From Streptomyces sp. CG4 (lineage in GTDB: Bacteria; Actinomycetota; Actinomycetes; Streptomycetales; Streptomycetaceae), in the NCBI RefSeq assembly GCF_041080655.1, contig NZ_CP163525.1:7874001-7938000 (forward strand): a stretch of 64,000 nt of DNA. The letters are read 5' to 3'. Both the position numbers and the translations under genes were made by a program. Under the pieces are notes generated by a model. That model saw only the letters and a list, made by a program, of their open reading frames with translations. It was not told the DNA's origin and ran no database searches. Each line of letters starts with the position of its first letter. Within the stretch, counting starts at the first letter, position 1. Below, piece after piece: positions 1 through 8,425 of this stretch.

Positions 1-134
1 CGGCGGACGGACTCCCGCCCGCCGAACCCACGGACGAGACCGAGGGCCGGCGGCTGCTGCGCAGGCCCGAGGAACTCGCCTTCCCGCTGCACACCGCGGC
101 CGTACGGGCCTGGTTCGAGGGCCGGTACGTCTGA
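1..134 (+). CDS. C-terminal end of an unidentified protein (partial)
   Basis: The reading frame that starts at base 3 stays open and ends in TGA at 132-134, giving 43 residues that finish AVRAWFEGRYV. Codon use is GC-rich at third positions, as in a real Streptomyces gene. The gene starts upstream of the window. No family can be recognised from this fragment. It converges on the GH31 gene, with only about 35 bases between the two stop codons. Confidence 0.5.
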   Translation, partial: ADGLPPAEPTDETEGRRLLRRPEELAFPLHTAAVRAWFEGRYV

Positions 135-168
135 ACCGCCCGCCCGTACCCACAGCGGGCAGGGCGGC

Positions 169-2529
169 TCAGTCCAGCCCGCGCACCCGCACCGGGTAGA
201 GCGGCTCGGCCGAACCCTCCTCCCGCTCCCGGGTGACCACCACCTCCCGGCCCTGCCGGCGGGCGACGTAGCGTTCGATCTCCGGTTCGTCCCACCCGTC
301 GCCCGCGTCCGGCACGACCAGACCGCCCCCGGTCCGGCCACGCGCGGGTGCCCACACCTCCAGCTCGAGGCCGCCGTCGGCACCGCGCACGGGAATGACC
401 GCACCCGCGCGCGCGAACACCGGTATCCGCGACAACGGCGCGTCGACGAGCACCTGCGCCGGCCCCTCGTACGCCTCCTCCGTCACCGTGTCGTACCAGC
501 GACCGCGCGGCAGCTGCACCGCACGCCGGTCGCCACCCGGGTCCAGCACCGGAGCCACCAGCAGACCGTCCCCGAGCAGAAACGTGTCCTCGCAGTCCCG
601 CAACGCCCGGTCTTCCGGCGCCCCCCACCACACCGGCCGCACATAGGGCGCACCGGTGCGCCGGGCCAGATGCGCCAGCGTCATGAAGTACGGCAGCAGC
701 CGCCGCCGTTCGAGCAGCGCCACGCGCGCGTGCTCCAGCACTTCGGCACCGAACTCCCAGGGCTCGCGGCGCCCCGCCCGCAGACTCGCATGGGTGCGGA
801 ACAGCGGCAGATACGCACCGAGCTGGAACCACCTCAGATACAGCTCCGGCGACGGACTGCCGTCGAAACCGCCCACGTCCGGACCCGAGTACGGCACCCC
901 GCACAGCCCGAGCCCCAGTACCAGCGACAGCGACGCCCGCAGCCCCGGCCAGCCCGTCGCCACGTCCCCGGACCAGGTGCCCCCGTACCGCTGCAGCCCG
1001 GCCCAGCCGGAGCGCGAGAACAGGAAGGGCCGCTGCCCCGGCGCCAGCTCGCGCAGCCCTTCGTAGCCCGCCCGGGCCATGCACAGCGCGTACACGTTGT
1101 GCGCTTCCTGATGGTCGCCCCCGCGTCCCTCCAGGGCGTGCCGGGCCGAACGCGGCAAGGTCGGCTCGCCGAAGGCGTTGAACGACGTCGGCTCGTTCAT
1201 GTCGTGCCAGAACCCCGCGAACCCCTGCCCGAGGCGCTCCTCGTACAGCCCGCCCCACCATGTGCGCACGCCCGCGTGCGTGAAGTCCGGGAAGGCCGAC
1301 TCGCCGGCCCACACCACGCCGTGCACCGTGCGCCCGGCGGAGTCCCGTACGAACGCGTCCACGGCCGTACCGCTGTCGTACACGCCGTTGCCCGGCGCCG
1401 CCTTCACGGCCGGATCGACGATCGACACCAGCCGGATCCCGTCCCGCCGCAGCTCCTCGGCGAGTTGGGGCAGCTTCGGAAAACGCTCCTGGTCGACCGT
1501 GAACACCTGGTGGTCGTCGTAGTGGTCGATGTCCAGGTGCACGGCGTCCAGCGGAAGCCCGTGCCGTCGGTAGCCCGCGACGATCCGCCGTACCTCCTGC
1601 TCGCTGCCGAAGCCCCACCGCGCGTGATGGTGCCCGAGCGCCCACGCCGGCGGCAGCGCGGGCGCACCGGTCAGCGAAGCCCAGGCGTGCAGCACGCGCG
1701 CGGGGGTGCCCACGATCACCCAGCAGCGCAGCGGACCGCCGTCCATCCGCAGCTCGCAGCGCCCCGTCCGGTCGTGTCCGGACCCGGCGCCCTCCTCGCC
1801 CTCCCGCAGCACCACCGTGCCGTCCCACGTGGTGTCGTGGAACACCAGATGCGTGCCGGCGTCGGCCACCACGAGCTGCACCGGCATCGTCAGATACAGC
1901 GGATCCTCGCCGGGGCCGAACGCCCGGCCGGGATCGGTGTTCCACAGCCGGTACGAGCCGTCCCGCAGCCGGGGCCCGGACGCCCGGCCGCCCAGACCGA
2001 AGAAGCGGGCGTCGGCCGCCACCTCCGAGCGCTGCAGCCACCGTGCCGTGCCCCCGCCGACCGGCTCCCACCAGCGCGGCGGCAGATCCCGCCGCAGGGT
2101 CACCCCGCCCGGCGTACACACCTCCACCGCGCCGTGCCGTGAGACGGTGACCGTGACCCGCTCGGCGACCACCCGCCAGCCACCGTCCTTGTCCGGCTCC
2201 AGCACCGCCCGCGGATCCGGCTCCGGAGAGCCGTCCGCGAGTGCGTACGACGGCTGGGGGCCCGCCCCGTCCCACCCCCAGAACACGGCCCCGTTGACCG
2301 CGACAGTGATCCGCAGCTCGGACCGGCCGAACCGGATCAGCCCGCCACCCGGCCCCGGCTCCGCGCCCAGCACCTGACCCGGAACCCGCGCCCGCTCGGC
2401 TCCCCGCCGTGGCAACCCGACGGCGTCGATCCGCCGCCTGCGCCACGCGGCCCGTACGGTACGCAACCCCCGAGCCGCCCTCCCCGAACCCACCACACCC
2501 ACCGAACGCACCAGGTCACGACCGTCCAT
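169..2529 (-). CDS. Glycoside hydrolase family 31 (alpha-glucosidase/alpha-xylosidase type)
   Basis: This 786-residue protein is a retaining alpha-glycosidase of family GH31 that releases terminal alpha-linked glucose or xylose. The family signature GFWHDMNEP is present, with the nucleophile at about Asp443. WSGDVATGW supplies the likely acid/base at about Asp522. An N-terminal beta-sandwich precedes the barrel (around residues 240-600), and beta domains follow. No signal peptide is evident, so it is probably cytoplasmic and acts on imported oligosaccharides. ATG at 2529 is preferred because AGGGTGA lies just upstream; an in-frame GTG at 2538 is the alternative. It is divergent from the acetoacetyl-CoA synthetase gene with no obvious functional link. 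Substrate specificity cannot be read from the sequence. Confidence 0.9.
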   Translation of the reverse strand: MDGRDLVRSVGVVGSGRAARGLRTVRAAWRRRRIDAVGLPRRGAERARVPGQVLGAEPGPGGGLIRFGRSELRITVAVNGAVFWGWDGAGPQPSYALADGSPEPDPRAVLEPDKDGGWRVVAERVTVTVSRHGAVEVCTPGGVTLRRDLPPRWWEPVGGGTARWLQRSEVAADARFFGLGGRASGPRLRDGSYRLWNTDPGRAFGPGEDPLYLTMPVQLVVADAGTHLVFHDTTWDGTVVLREGEEGAGSGHDRTGRCELRMDGGPLRCWVIVGTPARVLHAWASLTGAPALPPAWALGHHHARWGFGSEQEVRRIVAGYRRHGLPLDAVHLDIDHYDDHQVFTVDQERFPKLPQLAEELRRDGIRLVSIVDPAVKAAPGNGVYDSGTAVDAFVRDSAGRTVHGVVWAGESAFPDFTHAGVRTWWGGLYEERLGQGFAGFWHDMNEPTSFNAFGEPTLPRSARHALEGRGGDHQEAHNVYALCMARAGYEGLRELAPGQRPFLFSRSGWAGLQRYGGTWSGDVATGWPGLRASLSLVLGLGLCGVPYSGPDVGGFDGSPSPELYLRWFQLGAYLPLFRTHASLRAGRREPWEFGAEVLEHARVALLERRRLLPYFMTLAHLARRTGAPYVRPVWWGAPEDRALRDCEDTFLLGDGLLVAPVLDPGGDRRAVQLPRGRWYDTVTEEAYEGPAQVLVDAPLSRIPVFARAGAVIPVRGADGGLELEVWAPARGRTGGGLVVPDAGDGWDEPEIERYVARRQGREVVVTREREEGSAEPLYPVRVRGLD

Positions 2530-2744
2530 GCTGCTCACCCTGCCACTGAACGCCCCACGCGTGCGTATCGTTCAACTGCCGTTCACCCGTGCTGGGACCA
2601 CATCTTCACGACACGGACTATGTGGGGCGCGCCCTGGTGTAGAAGTCGATCACATGGCATCGTCCCTGTCAGCCGCGTCACGCGCACACCCCAGCCCGTG
2701 CGCGGACCGACGCCCACGACGCGCACAGCCCGGGAGCCGCCCCC

Positions 2745-4721
2745 ATGTCGACCGCGAACCCCCAGCCGCTCTGGCAGCCCGCTCCCGAGCGGATCGCCCA
2801 GGCGCGCATCACCCAGTTCCAGGCATGGGCCGCCGAGCACCACGGCGCCCCGGCCGAGGGCGGCTACCCCACCCTGCACCAGTGGTCCGTCGACCGGCTG
2901 GACACCTTCTGGGAGGCCGTCACGGAGTACTTCGACGTACGGTTCTCGACGCCCTACGCGCGCGTGCTCGGCGACCGCTCGATGCCGGGCGCCCAGTGGT
3001 TCCCCGGAGCCACCCTCAACTACGCCGAGCACGCCCTGCGCGCCGCGGCCGATCGCGCGGACGACACCGCCCTCCTGCACGTCGACGAGACCCACGAACC
3101 CCGCCCGGTGACCTGGGCCGAACTGCGCCGCCAGGTCGGCTCCCTCGCGGCCGGGCTCCGGGGCCTCGGCGTGCGCCCCGGCGACCGCGTCAGCGGCTAC
3201 CTGCCCAACATCCCGCAGGCCGTCGTCGCCCTGCTCGCGTCGGCCGCCGTCGGCGCCGTGTGGACCTCCTGCGCCCCCGACTTCGGCGCCCGCAGCGTCC
3301 TCGACCGCTTCCAGCAGGTCGAACCCGTCGTCCTGTTCACCGTCGACGGCTACCGCTACGGCGGCAAGGAGCACGACCGCCGCGAGATCGTCGCCGAGCT
3401 GCGCCGCGAGCTGCCCACCCTGCGGGCCGTCGTCCACATCCCGCTGCTCGGCACCGAGGCACCCGAGGGCGCCCTGGAGTGGTCGGCGCTGACGGCGGGG
3501 GACACCGAGCCCGTCTTCGAGCAGGTGCCCTTCGACCACCCGCTGTGGGTGCTGTACTCCTCGGGCACGACCGGACTGCCCAAGGCCATCGTGCAGTCCC
3601 AGGGCGGCATTCTGGTCGAACACCTCAAGCAGCTCGGCCTGCACTGCGACCTCGGCCCCGAGGATCGTTTCTTCTGGTACACCTCGACCGGCTGGATGAT
3701 GTGGAACTTCCTCGTCTCCGGCCTGCTCACGGGCACGACGATCGTCCTGTACGACGGCAGCCCCGGCTACCCGGACACCGGCGCCCAGTGGCGGATCGCC
3801 GAACGCACCGGGGCCACCCTGTACGGCACCTCCGCCGCCTACGTCATGGCCTGCCGCAAGGCCGGCGTCCACCCCGCGCGCGACCACGACCTGTCCGCAG
3901 TGAAGTGCGTCGCCACCACCGGCTCGCCACTGCCGCCCGACGGCTTCCGCTGGCTGCACGACGAGTTCGCAGAGAGCGGGGCCGACCTGTGGATCGCCTC
4001 CGTCAGCGGCGGCACCGACGTCTGCTCCTGCTTCGCCGGCGGCGTACCGACGCTCCCCGTGTACACCGGGGAACTCCAGGCACCCGGCCTCGGCACCGAC
4101 CTGCAGGCCTGGGACCCGAGCGGCAACCCCGTCATCGACGAGGTCGGCGAGCTGGTCGTCACCAACCCCATGCCCTCCATGCCGATCCGCTTCTGGAACG
4201 ACCCCGACGGCAGCCGCTACCACGACAGCTACTTCGACACCTACCCCGGCGTCTGGCGGCACGGCGACTGGATCACCCTCACCTCGCGCGGCACCGTGAT
4301 CATCCACGGCCGCTCCGACTCCACCCTCAACCGGCAGGGCGTGCGCATGGGCTCGGCCGACATCTACGAGGTCGTCGAGCGCCTGCCCGAGATCAAGGAG
4401 TCCCTGGTCATCGGCGTTGAGCAGCCCGACGGCGGCTACTGGATGCCGCTGTTCGTACACCTCGCGCCGGGCGCCGCGCTCGACGAGGCACTCCTGAACC
4501 GCATCAAACAGGCCATCCGCGAACAGCTCTCGCCGCGGCACGTACCCGACGAGATCATCGAGGTGCCCGGCGTCCCGCACACGCTCACCGGCAAGCGCAT
4601 CGAGGTGCCCGTCAAGCGCCTCCTGCAGGGCACGCCCCTGGAGAAGGCGGTCAACCCCGGCTCCATCGACAACCTCGCCCTGCTCGACTTCTACGAGGAA
4701 CTCGCCCGCAAGCGCGCCTGA
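2745..4721 (+). CDS. Acetoacetate--CoA ligase (acetoacetyl-CoA synthetase)
   Basis: This cytoplasmic ANL-superfamily enzyme of 658 residues activates acetoacetate with ATP to acetoacetyl-CoA, feeding ketone bodies into lipid or polyketide precursors. The N-terminus (PLWQPAPERIAQARITQFQ) is typical of acetoacetyl-CoA synthetases and not of acetate synthetases. The AMP-binding P-loop YSSGTTGLPKA starts at about residue 271. The C-terminal catalytic lysine sits in LTGKRIEVPVK at about Lys617, the residue that is reversibly acetylated in this family. The length matches the family (about 650). A GGGAG ribosome site precedes the ATG. It converges on the MocR gene with 11 bases between stops. Confidence 0.93.
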   Translation: MSTANPQPLWQPAPERIAQARITQFQAWAAEHHGAPAEGGYPTLHQWSVDRLDTFWEAVTEYFDVRFSTPYARVLGDRSMPGAQWFPGATLNYAEHALRAAADRADDTALLHVDETHEPRPVTWAELRRQVGSLAAGLRGLGVRPGDRVSGYLPNIPQAVVALLASAAVGAVWTSCAPDFGARSVLDRFQQVEPVVLFTVDGYRYGGKEHDRREIVAELRRELPTLRAVVHIPLLGTEAPEGALEWSALTAGDTEPVFEQVPFDHPLWVLYSSGTTGLPKAIVQSQGGILVEHLKQLGLHCDLGPEDRFFWYTSTGWMMWNFLVSGLLTGTTIVLYDGSPGYPDTGAQWRIAERTGATLYGTSAAYVMACRKAGVHPARDHDLSAVKCVATTGSPLPPDGFRWLHDEFAESGADLWIASVSGGTDVCSCFAGGVPTLPVYTGELQAPGLGTDLQAWDPSGNPVIDEVGELVVTNPMPSMPIRFWNDPDGSRYHDSYFDTYPGVWRHGDWITLTSRGTVIIHGRSDSTLNRQGVRMGSADIYEVVERLPEIKESLVIGVEQPDGGYWMPLFVHLAPGAALDEALLNRIKQAIREQLSPRHVPDEIIEVPGVPHTLTGKRIEVPVKRLLQGTPLEKAVNPGSIDNLALLDFYEELARKRA

Positions 4722-4732
4722 CCCCGCGGGCC

Positions 4733-6052
4733 TCACCCTCCGTAGGTGGCCTCGGACTCGCCGAGCACGACAGCGAAGTCCGAGGCCAGCCGCACGGCGT
4801 CGGCCGGCTCCAGCCCGGCGGTAGTGATCCGGACGCCCGGCCCGGAGGACAGCCGGAACCTCGCACCTGCCGCGACCCACCAGCCGTACGACCGCAGCCC
4901 GTTCACCACGGCCGACTCGTCCCGCACCGGCGCCCACAGGTTCAACCCGCTCGCGGCGTGCGACGCGATGCCCCGCGCGGCCAGCTCAGCGGCCAGCGCG
5001 GCGCGGCGCCGGGCATACGTCTCACGCGCGCGTGCCACCAACGCGCGCGTGCCCTCGTCCGTGACGAGTCCGTGCACCGTCTCCTGCAGCAGATGGCTGA
5101 CCCAGCCCGATGTCAGCAGCAGCCGGCCGTCGTGCCGGGCGAGCGTCACCGGATCACAGGCCGCGGCCGCCCAGCGCAGATCGGTCCCCAGGAACTTGCT
5201 CACCGTCCGTACGTGCACCCAGCGGGCCGGTCCGGCGGCGGACACGGTGTGCAGAGCGGCGCCGGCCACCTCGGAGGCATGGTCGTTCTCCACCACCAGC
5301 ACATCGGGCGCGTCCAGCAGCACCTCAGCCAGCGCATCCCGACGGGCGGCGGAGAAACACCCGCCGTACGGATTCTGCCCCCGCGGGCTGAGCACCACCG
5401 CCCGCACCCCGGCCCGCATTGCCGCCCGCAGGGCCTCCGGACGCATCCCCTCGTCGTCCACCGCGACCGGGACGTTGCGCAGCCCCAGCGCGGCGACCAG
5501 ATCCAGCAGATGGTGATAGCCCGGATCCTCCATGGCCACACCGTCCCCGGGCAGCAACTCGACGGACAGCACCCGGTTGATCAGGTCCAGCGCGCCGTGC
5601 GCGAACGTCACATGCTCCACAGGGACACCGTCCGCCCCCAGCCACTCGCGCACCGATTCCTCGAGCCGCGCCAGCCGGGGCGCGGAGCGATGGGAACCGA
5701 GGCCCGGGGAGAGGCGCGCCGGCGGCAGCAGTGAGGGCAGCAGCGCCGGGTCCGGATGCCCGCCGGCCAGGTCCCGCAGCCCCTCGGGCACCTTCGGCGG
5801 CCGCCGCGACGCGACAGCCGGCGCCGGAGCGACCACCGTGCCGCCGCGCCCGCGCGTGACGACGATGCCGCGTCGCCGCAACTCCTTGTAGGCCGTGGCG
5901 ACCGTGCCCGGACTCACCCCCAGCTCGTCCGCGAGCCGTCGCACCGGCGGCAGTGCCACCCCCGGTGTCAACGCCCCCTCCGCCACGCCCCGTTCGACGG
6001 ATCCGGCAATTCCCTTGGCCGTCGTACCACTGATCTCATATTGTGTTGCCAC
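4733..6052 (-). CDS. MocR-type GntR regulator with aminotransferase domain (MocR-1)
   Basis: This 439-residue protein has an N-terminal winged helix (about residues 8-75, motif LADELGVSPGTVATAYKELRRRG) fused to a fold-type I aminotransferase-like domain. The PLP-binding lysine is in VSKFLG at Lys286. MocR proteins usually sense PLP or an amino acid, regulate an adjacent gene and repress themselves. The GTG start at 6052 has no ribosome-binding site. A CATAAT hexamer ends exactly seven bases upstream, which points to a leaderless transcript. That hexamer is one arm of the palindrome at 6060-6079. The divergent MFS transporter is the likely target. Confidence 0.9.
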   Translation of the reverse strand: MATQYEISGTTAKGIAGSVERGVAEGALTPGVALPPVRRLADELGVSPGTVATAYKELRRRGIVVTRGRGGTVVAPAPAVASRRPPKVPEGLRDLAGGHPDPALLPSLLPPARLSPGLGSHRSAPRLARLEESVREWLGADGVPVEHVTFAHGALDLINRVLSVELLPGDGVAMEDPGYHHLLDLVAALGLRNVPVAVDDEGMRPEALRAAMRAGVRAVVLSPRGQNPYGGCFSAARRDALAEVLLDAPDVLVVENDHASEVAGAALHTVSAAGPARWVHVRTVSKFLGTDLRWAAAACDPVTLARHDGRLLLTSGWVSHLLQETVHGLVTDEGTRALVARARETYARRRAALAAELAARGIASHAASGLNLWAPVRDESAVVNGLRSYGWWVAAGARFRLSSGPGVRITTAGLEPADAVRLASDFAVVLGESEATYGG

Positions 6053-6059
6053 GTTACTG

Positions 6060-6079
6060 ATTATGTATCAGTACATAAT
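6060..6079. promoter_or_regulatory. Palindromic operator and divergent -10 elements, MocR-1/MFS
   Basis: ATTATGTA-TCAG-TACATAAT is a perfect 8+4+8 inverted repeat between the divergent MocR-1 and MFS genes. Read on the minus strand, its arm gives CATAAT seven bases before the MocR GTG. Read on the plus strand, CATAAT at 6074-6079 is a plausible -10 for the transporter. A GntR-type dimer bound here would block both promoters. The symmetry is read directly; the function is inferred. Confidence 0.7.
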
Positions 6080-6109
6080 CTCGAAGCAAGCTCCACCCAA
6101 GGGGGAACA

Positions 6110-7384
6110 GTGGAAGCCGAGCCCGAGGGCACGATCCGGCCGACCCGCATACCAGGCGGCCGCGATGGACGCCGGATGCTCCTCATCACCTTCGTCGACC
6201 GCATCGGCAACGGCCTGTGGGCATCCGTCTCCGTCCTGTACTTCACCTACGTCTCCGGACTCTCCATCGCCCAGGTCGGCACCCTCGCCGCCATCTCCGG
6301 AGCCGTCGGCATCGTGGGCGCACCTCTTGGCGGACGCATCGCCGACCGCTACCCCCTCACCCGGATCCTGATCGCACTCCAACTCCTGCGCGGGTTCGCG
6401 ACCTTCGGCCTGCTCGCCACCGACCACTACCTTCCGCTGCTCGCGATCTCCGCCGTCGGCAGCCTCGGCGACCGCGCCTCCAGCGTCCTCACCAAGCTCT
6501 ACGCCACCCGCATCGCCGGCCCCGACCGAGTCCGCTACCAAGCCGTCAACCGCACCGCCTCCAACGCCGGCTGGGCCCTCGGCGGCCTCGCCGCCGCGGC
6601 CGCCCTCAGCCTCGGCACCACCACCGCCTACCGCTGCCTCATCGTCGGCGACGGACTCTCCTTCCTGGCGATCGCGCTCCTCACTCTGACCTGCGCGGAA
6701 CCCCCGTCCAGCAGCCGCATCGCCGCTCGCTCCGGCACCACTGTTCGTACCGCCGTGCCGGCAAGCCCCTGGCGCGACCGCCTGTACCTGGCCTTCGTCG
6801 CGACCGAGACGGTCCTCTTCCTGGACGACAGCGTCTTCCAGATCGGCCTGCCCCTGTGGATCGCGCACAGCGAGGGCGTACCGCACGGCCTCGCGCCCCT
6901 GCTGCTCGTGCTCAACAATGTGATGGTCGTCGCCCTCCAGATGCCGCTCGCCCGCTACGGCACCACCAGCGCCGCAGCCCGCAAACTGCTCGTCCCGCTG
7001 TCCGCCGCCTCCGCCGCCGGCGGCATCACCATGGCCCTGTCCGCCACCGGCGGCACCCTCCAGGCGATCTGCCTGCTCACCGCCTCCGCAGCCCTCTTCA
7101 CCCTGGCCGAGATGCTGCACGCCGTCGTGTCCTGGGAACTCTCCGTCGCCCTCGCCCCCGACACCGCACAAGGCGCCTACCTCGGCGTCCACGGCCTGGC
7201 CCAGTCGGGCCAGCGCAGCCTCGGCCCGTTCGCCGTCACCGCCGCCATCGCCACCGGCCCCCTCGGCTGGACCGTCTTCGGCGCCACCATCGCCGCGACC
7301 TGCGCACTCCAGCACCGTCTGGTCCACCGCCGGCTCCAGCGCAGCCCGTTGTCAGTGCCGCCGGTTACGGTGAGTGAGCATTGA
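6110..7384 (+). CDS. MFS transporter (probable drug/metabolite exporter)
   Basis: This is a 424-residue integral membrane protein with about twelve hydrophobic segments. The motif GRIADRYPLTRIL after the second helix is the major-facilitator loop 2-3 signature, typical of proton-coupled exporters. The GTG at 6110 is chosen because GGGGGA sits just upstream and the following residues run straight into the first membrane segment after a short polar leader. A longer in-frame extension reaches back through the MocR gene and is not real. The substrate is unknown. Divergence from MocR-1 across a shared palindrome suggests regulated expression. Confidence 0.85.
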   Translation: MEAEPEGTIRPTRIPGGRDGRRMLLITFVDRIGNGLWASVSVLYFTYVSGLSIAQVGTLAAISGAVGIVGAPLGGRIADRYPLTRILIALQLLRGFATFGLLATDHYLPLLAISAVGSLGDRASSVLTKLYATRIAGPDRVRYQAVNRTASNAGWALGGLAAAAALSLGTTTAYRCLIVGDGLSFLAIALLTLTCAEPPSSSRIAARSGTTVRTAVPASPWRDRLYLAFVATETVLFLDDSVFQIGLPLWIAHSEGVPHGLAPLLLVLNNVMVVALQMPLARYGTTSAAARKLLVPLSAASAAGGITMALSATGGTLQAICLLTASAALFTLAEMLHAVVSWELSVALAPDTAQGAYLGVHGLAQSGQRSLGPFAVTAAIATGPLGWTVFGATIAATCALQHRLVHRRLQRSPLSVPPVTVSEH

Positions 7385-7408
7385 TCGACCGCGCACTTTG
7401 GGGGAAAC

Positions 7409-8302
7409 ATGGCGCACACCGACCACCAGACCCTGCGACGCGTCCTGCGCCGCGAGATCGCCGGCACCATCGGCCTGCTCACCGACGAACACGACTTCCG
7501 CGCCATGCGGCGCTACCGCAGCTTCACCTTCGACGACCACGCGACCTACCTCCAGCAGGTCGAGTCCGTCCTCAAGACCCGAGCCGCCCAGGGCACCCAC
7601 ACCACCCTCGCCCTGTTCGACCCCGAGGACTACGCCGAGTACTGCGCGGAAGCCGGCCTCGACCCGGAAGCCCCGGCCAGCCGGACCCGCTTCACCGCGG
7701 AACTCGCGGCCACGGGCCCCACCATCCCCTACGACGGCAGCCCCCTCGCCACTCTGGTACCGGCTCTCGTGGACGAAGCCGTACGCCAGGCCACCTGGGA
7801 GTACGCCACCACTCTGCTCTCCCGCCTCGGCCCCTGCCCCACCTGCGGCGAGGACATCGGCAGGGCCGGCTTCACCCGCGCCTCCGACCTCGTCGTCCGC
7901 ATCCTCGACACCGCACCGCCGGGCGACCGGCACCTCGTGTGCAGCGTCTCCGGACCACCGGACACCCTCGTCTCCGTCCTGCACGGCGACCAGGACAGCC
8001 ACGGCGACACCCGCCTCGACGAGGCCGAAGCCCTGGAATTCACCAGCGTCCTCGCCCTCGGCCTCGCGACCCGCAGCCCCGGCGGACTCGTCCTGCGCGC
8101 CAGCGCCCCGGACACGACCGACCGCATCTACGGCTGGCGACTGCGCGCCGGCACCCTCGAACCCCTCACCGCCTCCGAGGTGTTCGACGCCTACTGCACC
8201 GACGTCGAATCCGGCGACCTCATCTCCCCGGAATCCGGCGTCGACTACTGCACACCCCCCGACCTCGGAGAGGAGAGCACAGCCCCGGACCACCGCCACT
8301 GA
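7409..8302 (+). CDS. Hypothetical protein, 297 aa, with one CxxC pair
   Basis: I do not recognise a family. The protein is soluble and acidic. It begins MAHTDHQTLRRVLRREI after a good GGGGGAAA ribosome site and starts 24 bases after the MFS stop, so the two are probably co-transcribed. A single CPTCGED motif (Cys143, Cys146) lies mid-protein and could hold a metal as a dimer. Codon use is normal for the window. No signal peptide or membrane segment is seen. Confidence 0.75.
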   Translation: MAHTDHQTLRRVLRREIAGTIGLLTDEHDFRAMRRYRSFTFDDHATYLQQVESVLKTRAAQGTHTTLALFDPEDYAEYCAEAGLDPEAPASRTRFTAELAATGPTIPYDGSPLATLVPALVDEAVRQATWEYATTLLSRLGPCPTCGEDIGRAGFTRASDLVVRILDTAPPGDRHLVCSVSGPPDTLVSVLHGDQDSHGDTRLDEAEALEFTSVLALGLATRSPGGLVLRASAPDTTDRIYGWRLRAGTLEPLTASEVFDAYCTDVESGDLISPESGVDYCTPPDLGEESTAPDHRH

Positions 8303-8364
8303 ACGGACCATGCGCCCCAAGGGCGAACGCGCCGACAGCGAGCCGACACCACGCCGAACGCGCC

Positions 8365-8396
8365 AGGGGCGCCCCACCCGAAGGCGGGACGCCCCT
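8365..8396. terminator. Bidirectional hairpin between the unknown gene and ptsI
   Basis: AGGGGCG and CGCCCCT pair across an inner GC-rich loop in the gap between two converging genes. There is no U tract on either strand, which is common for Streptomyces terminators. Confidence 0.55.
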
Positions 8397-8425
8397 GAAC
8401 CCGACACACCGGACGCGCCGGCCGG

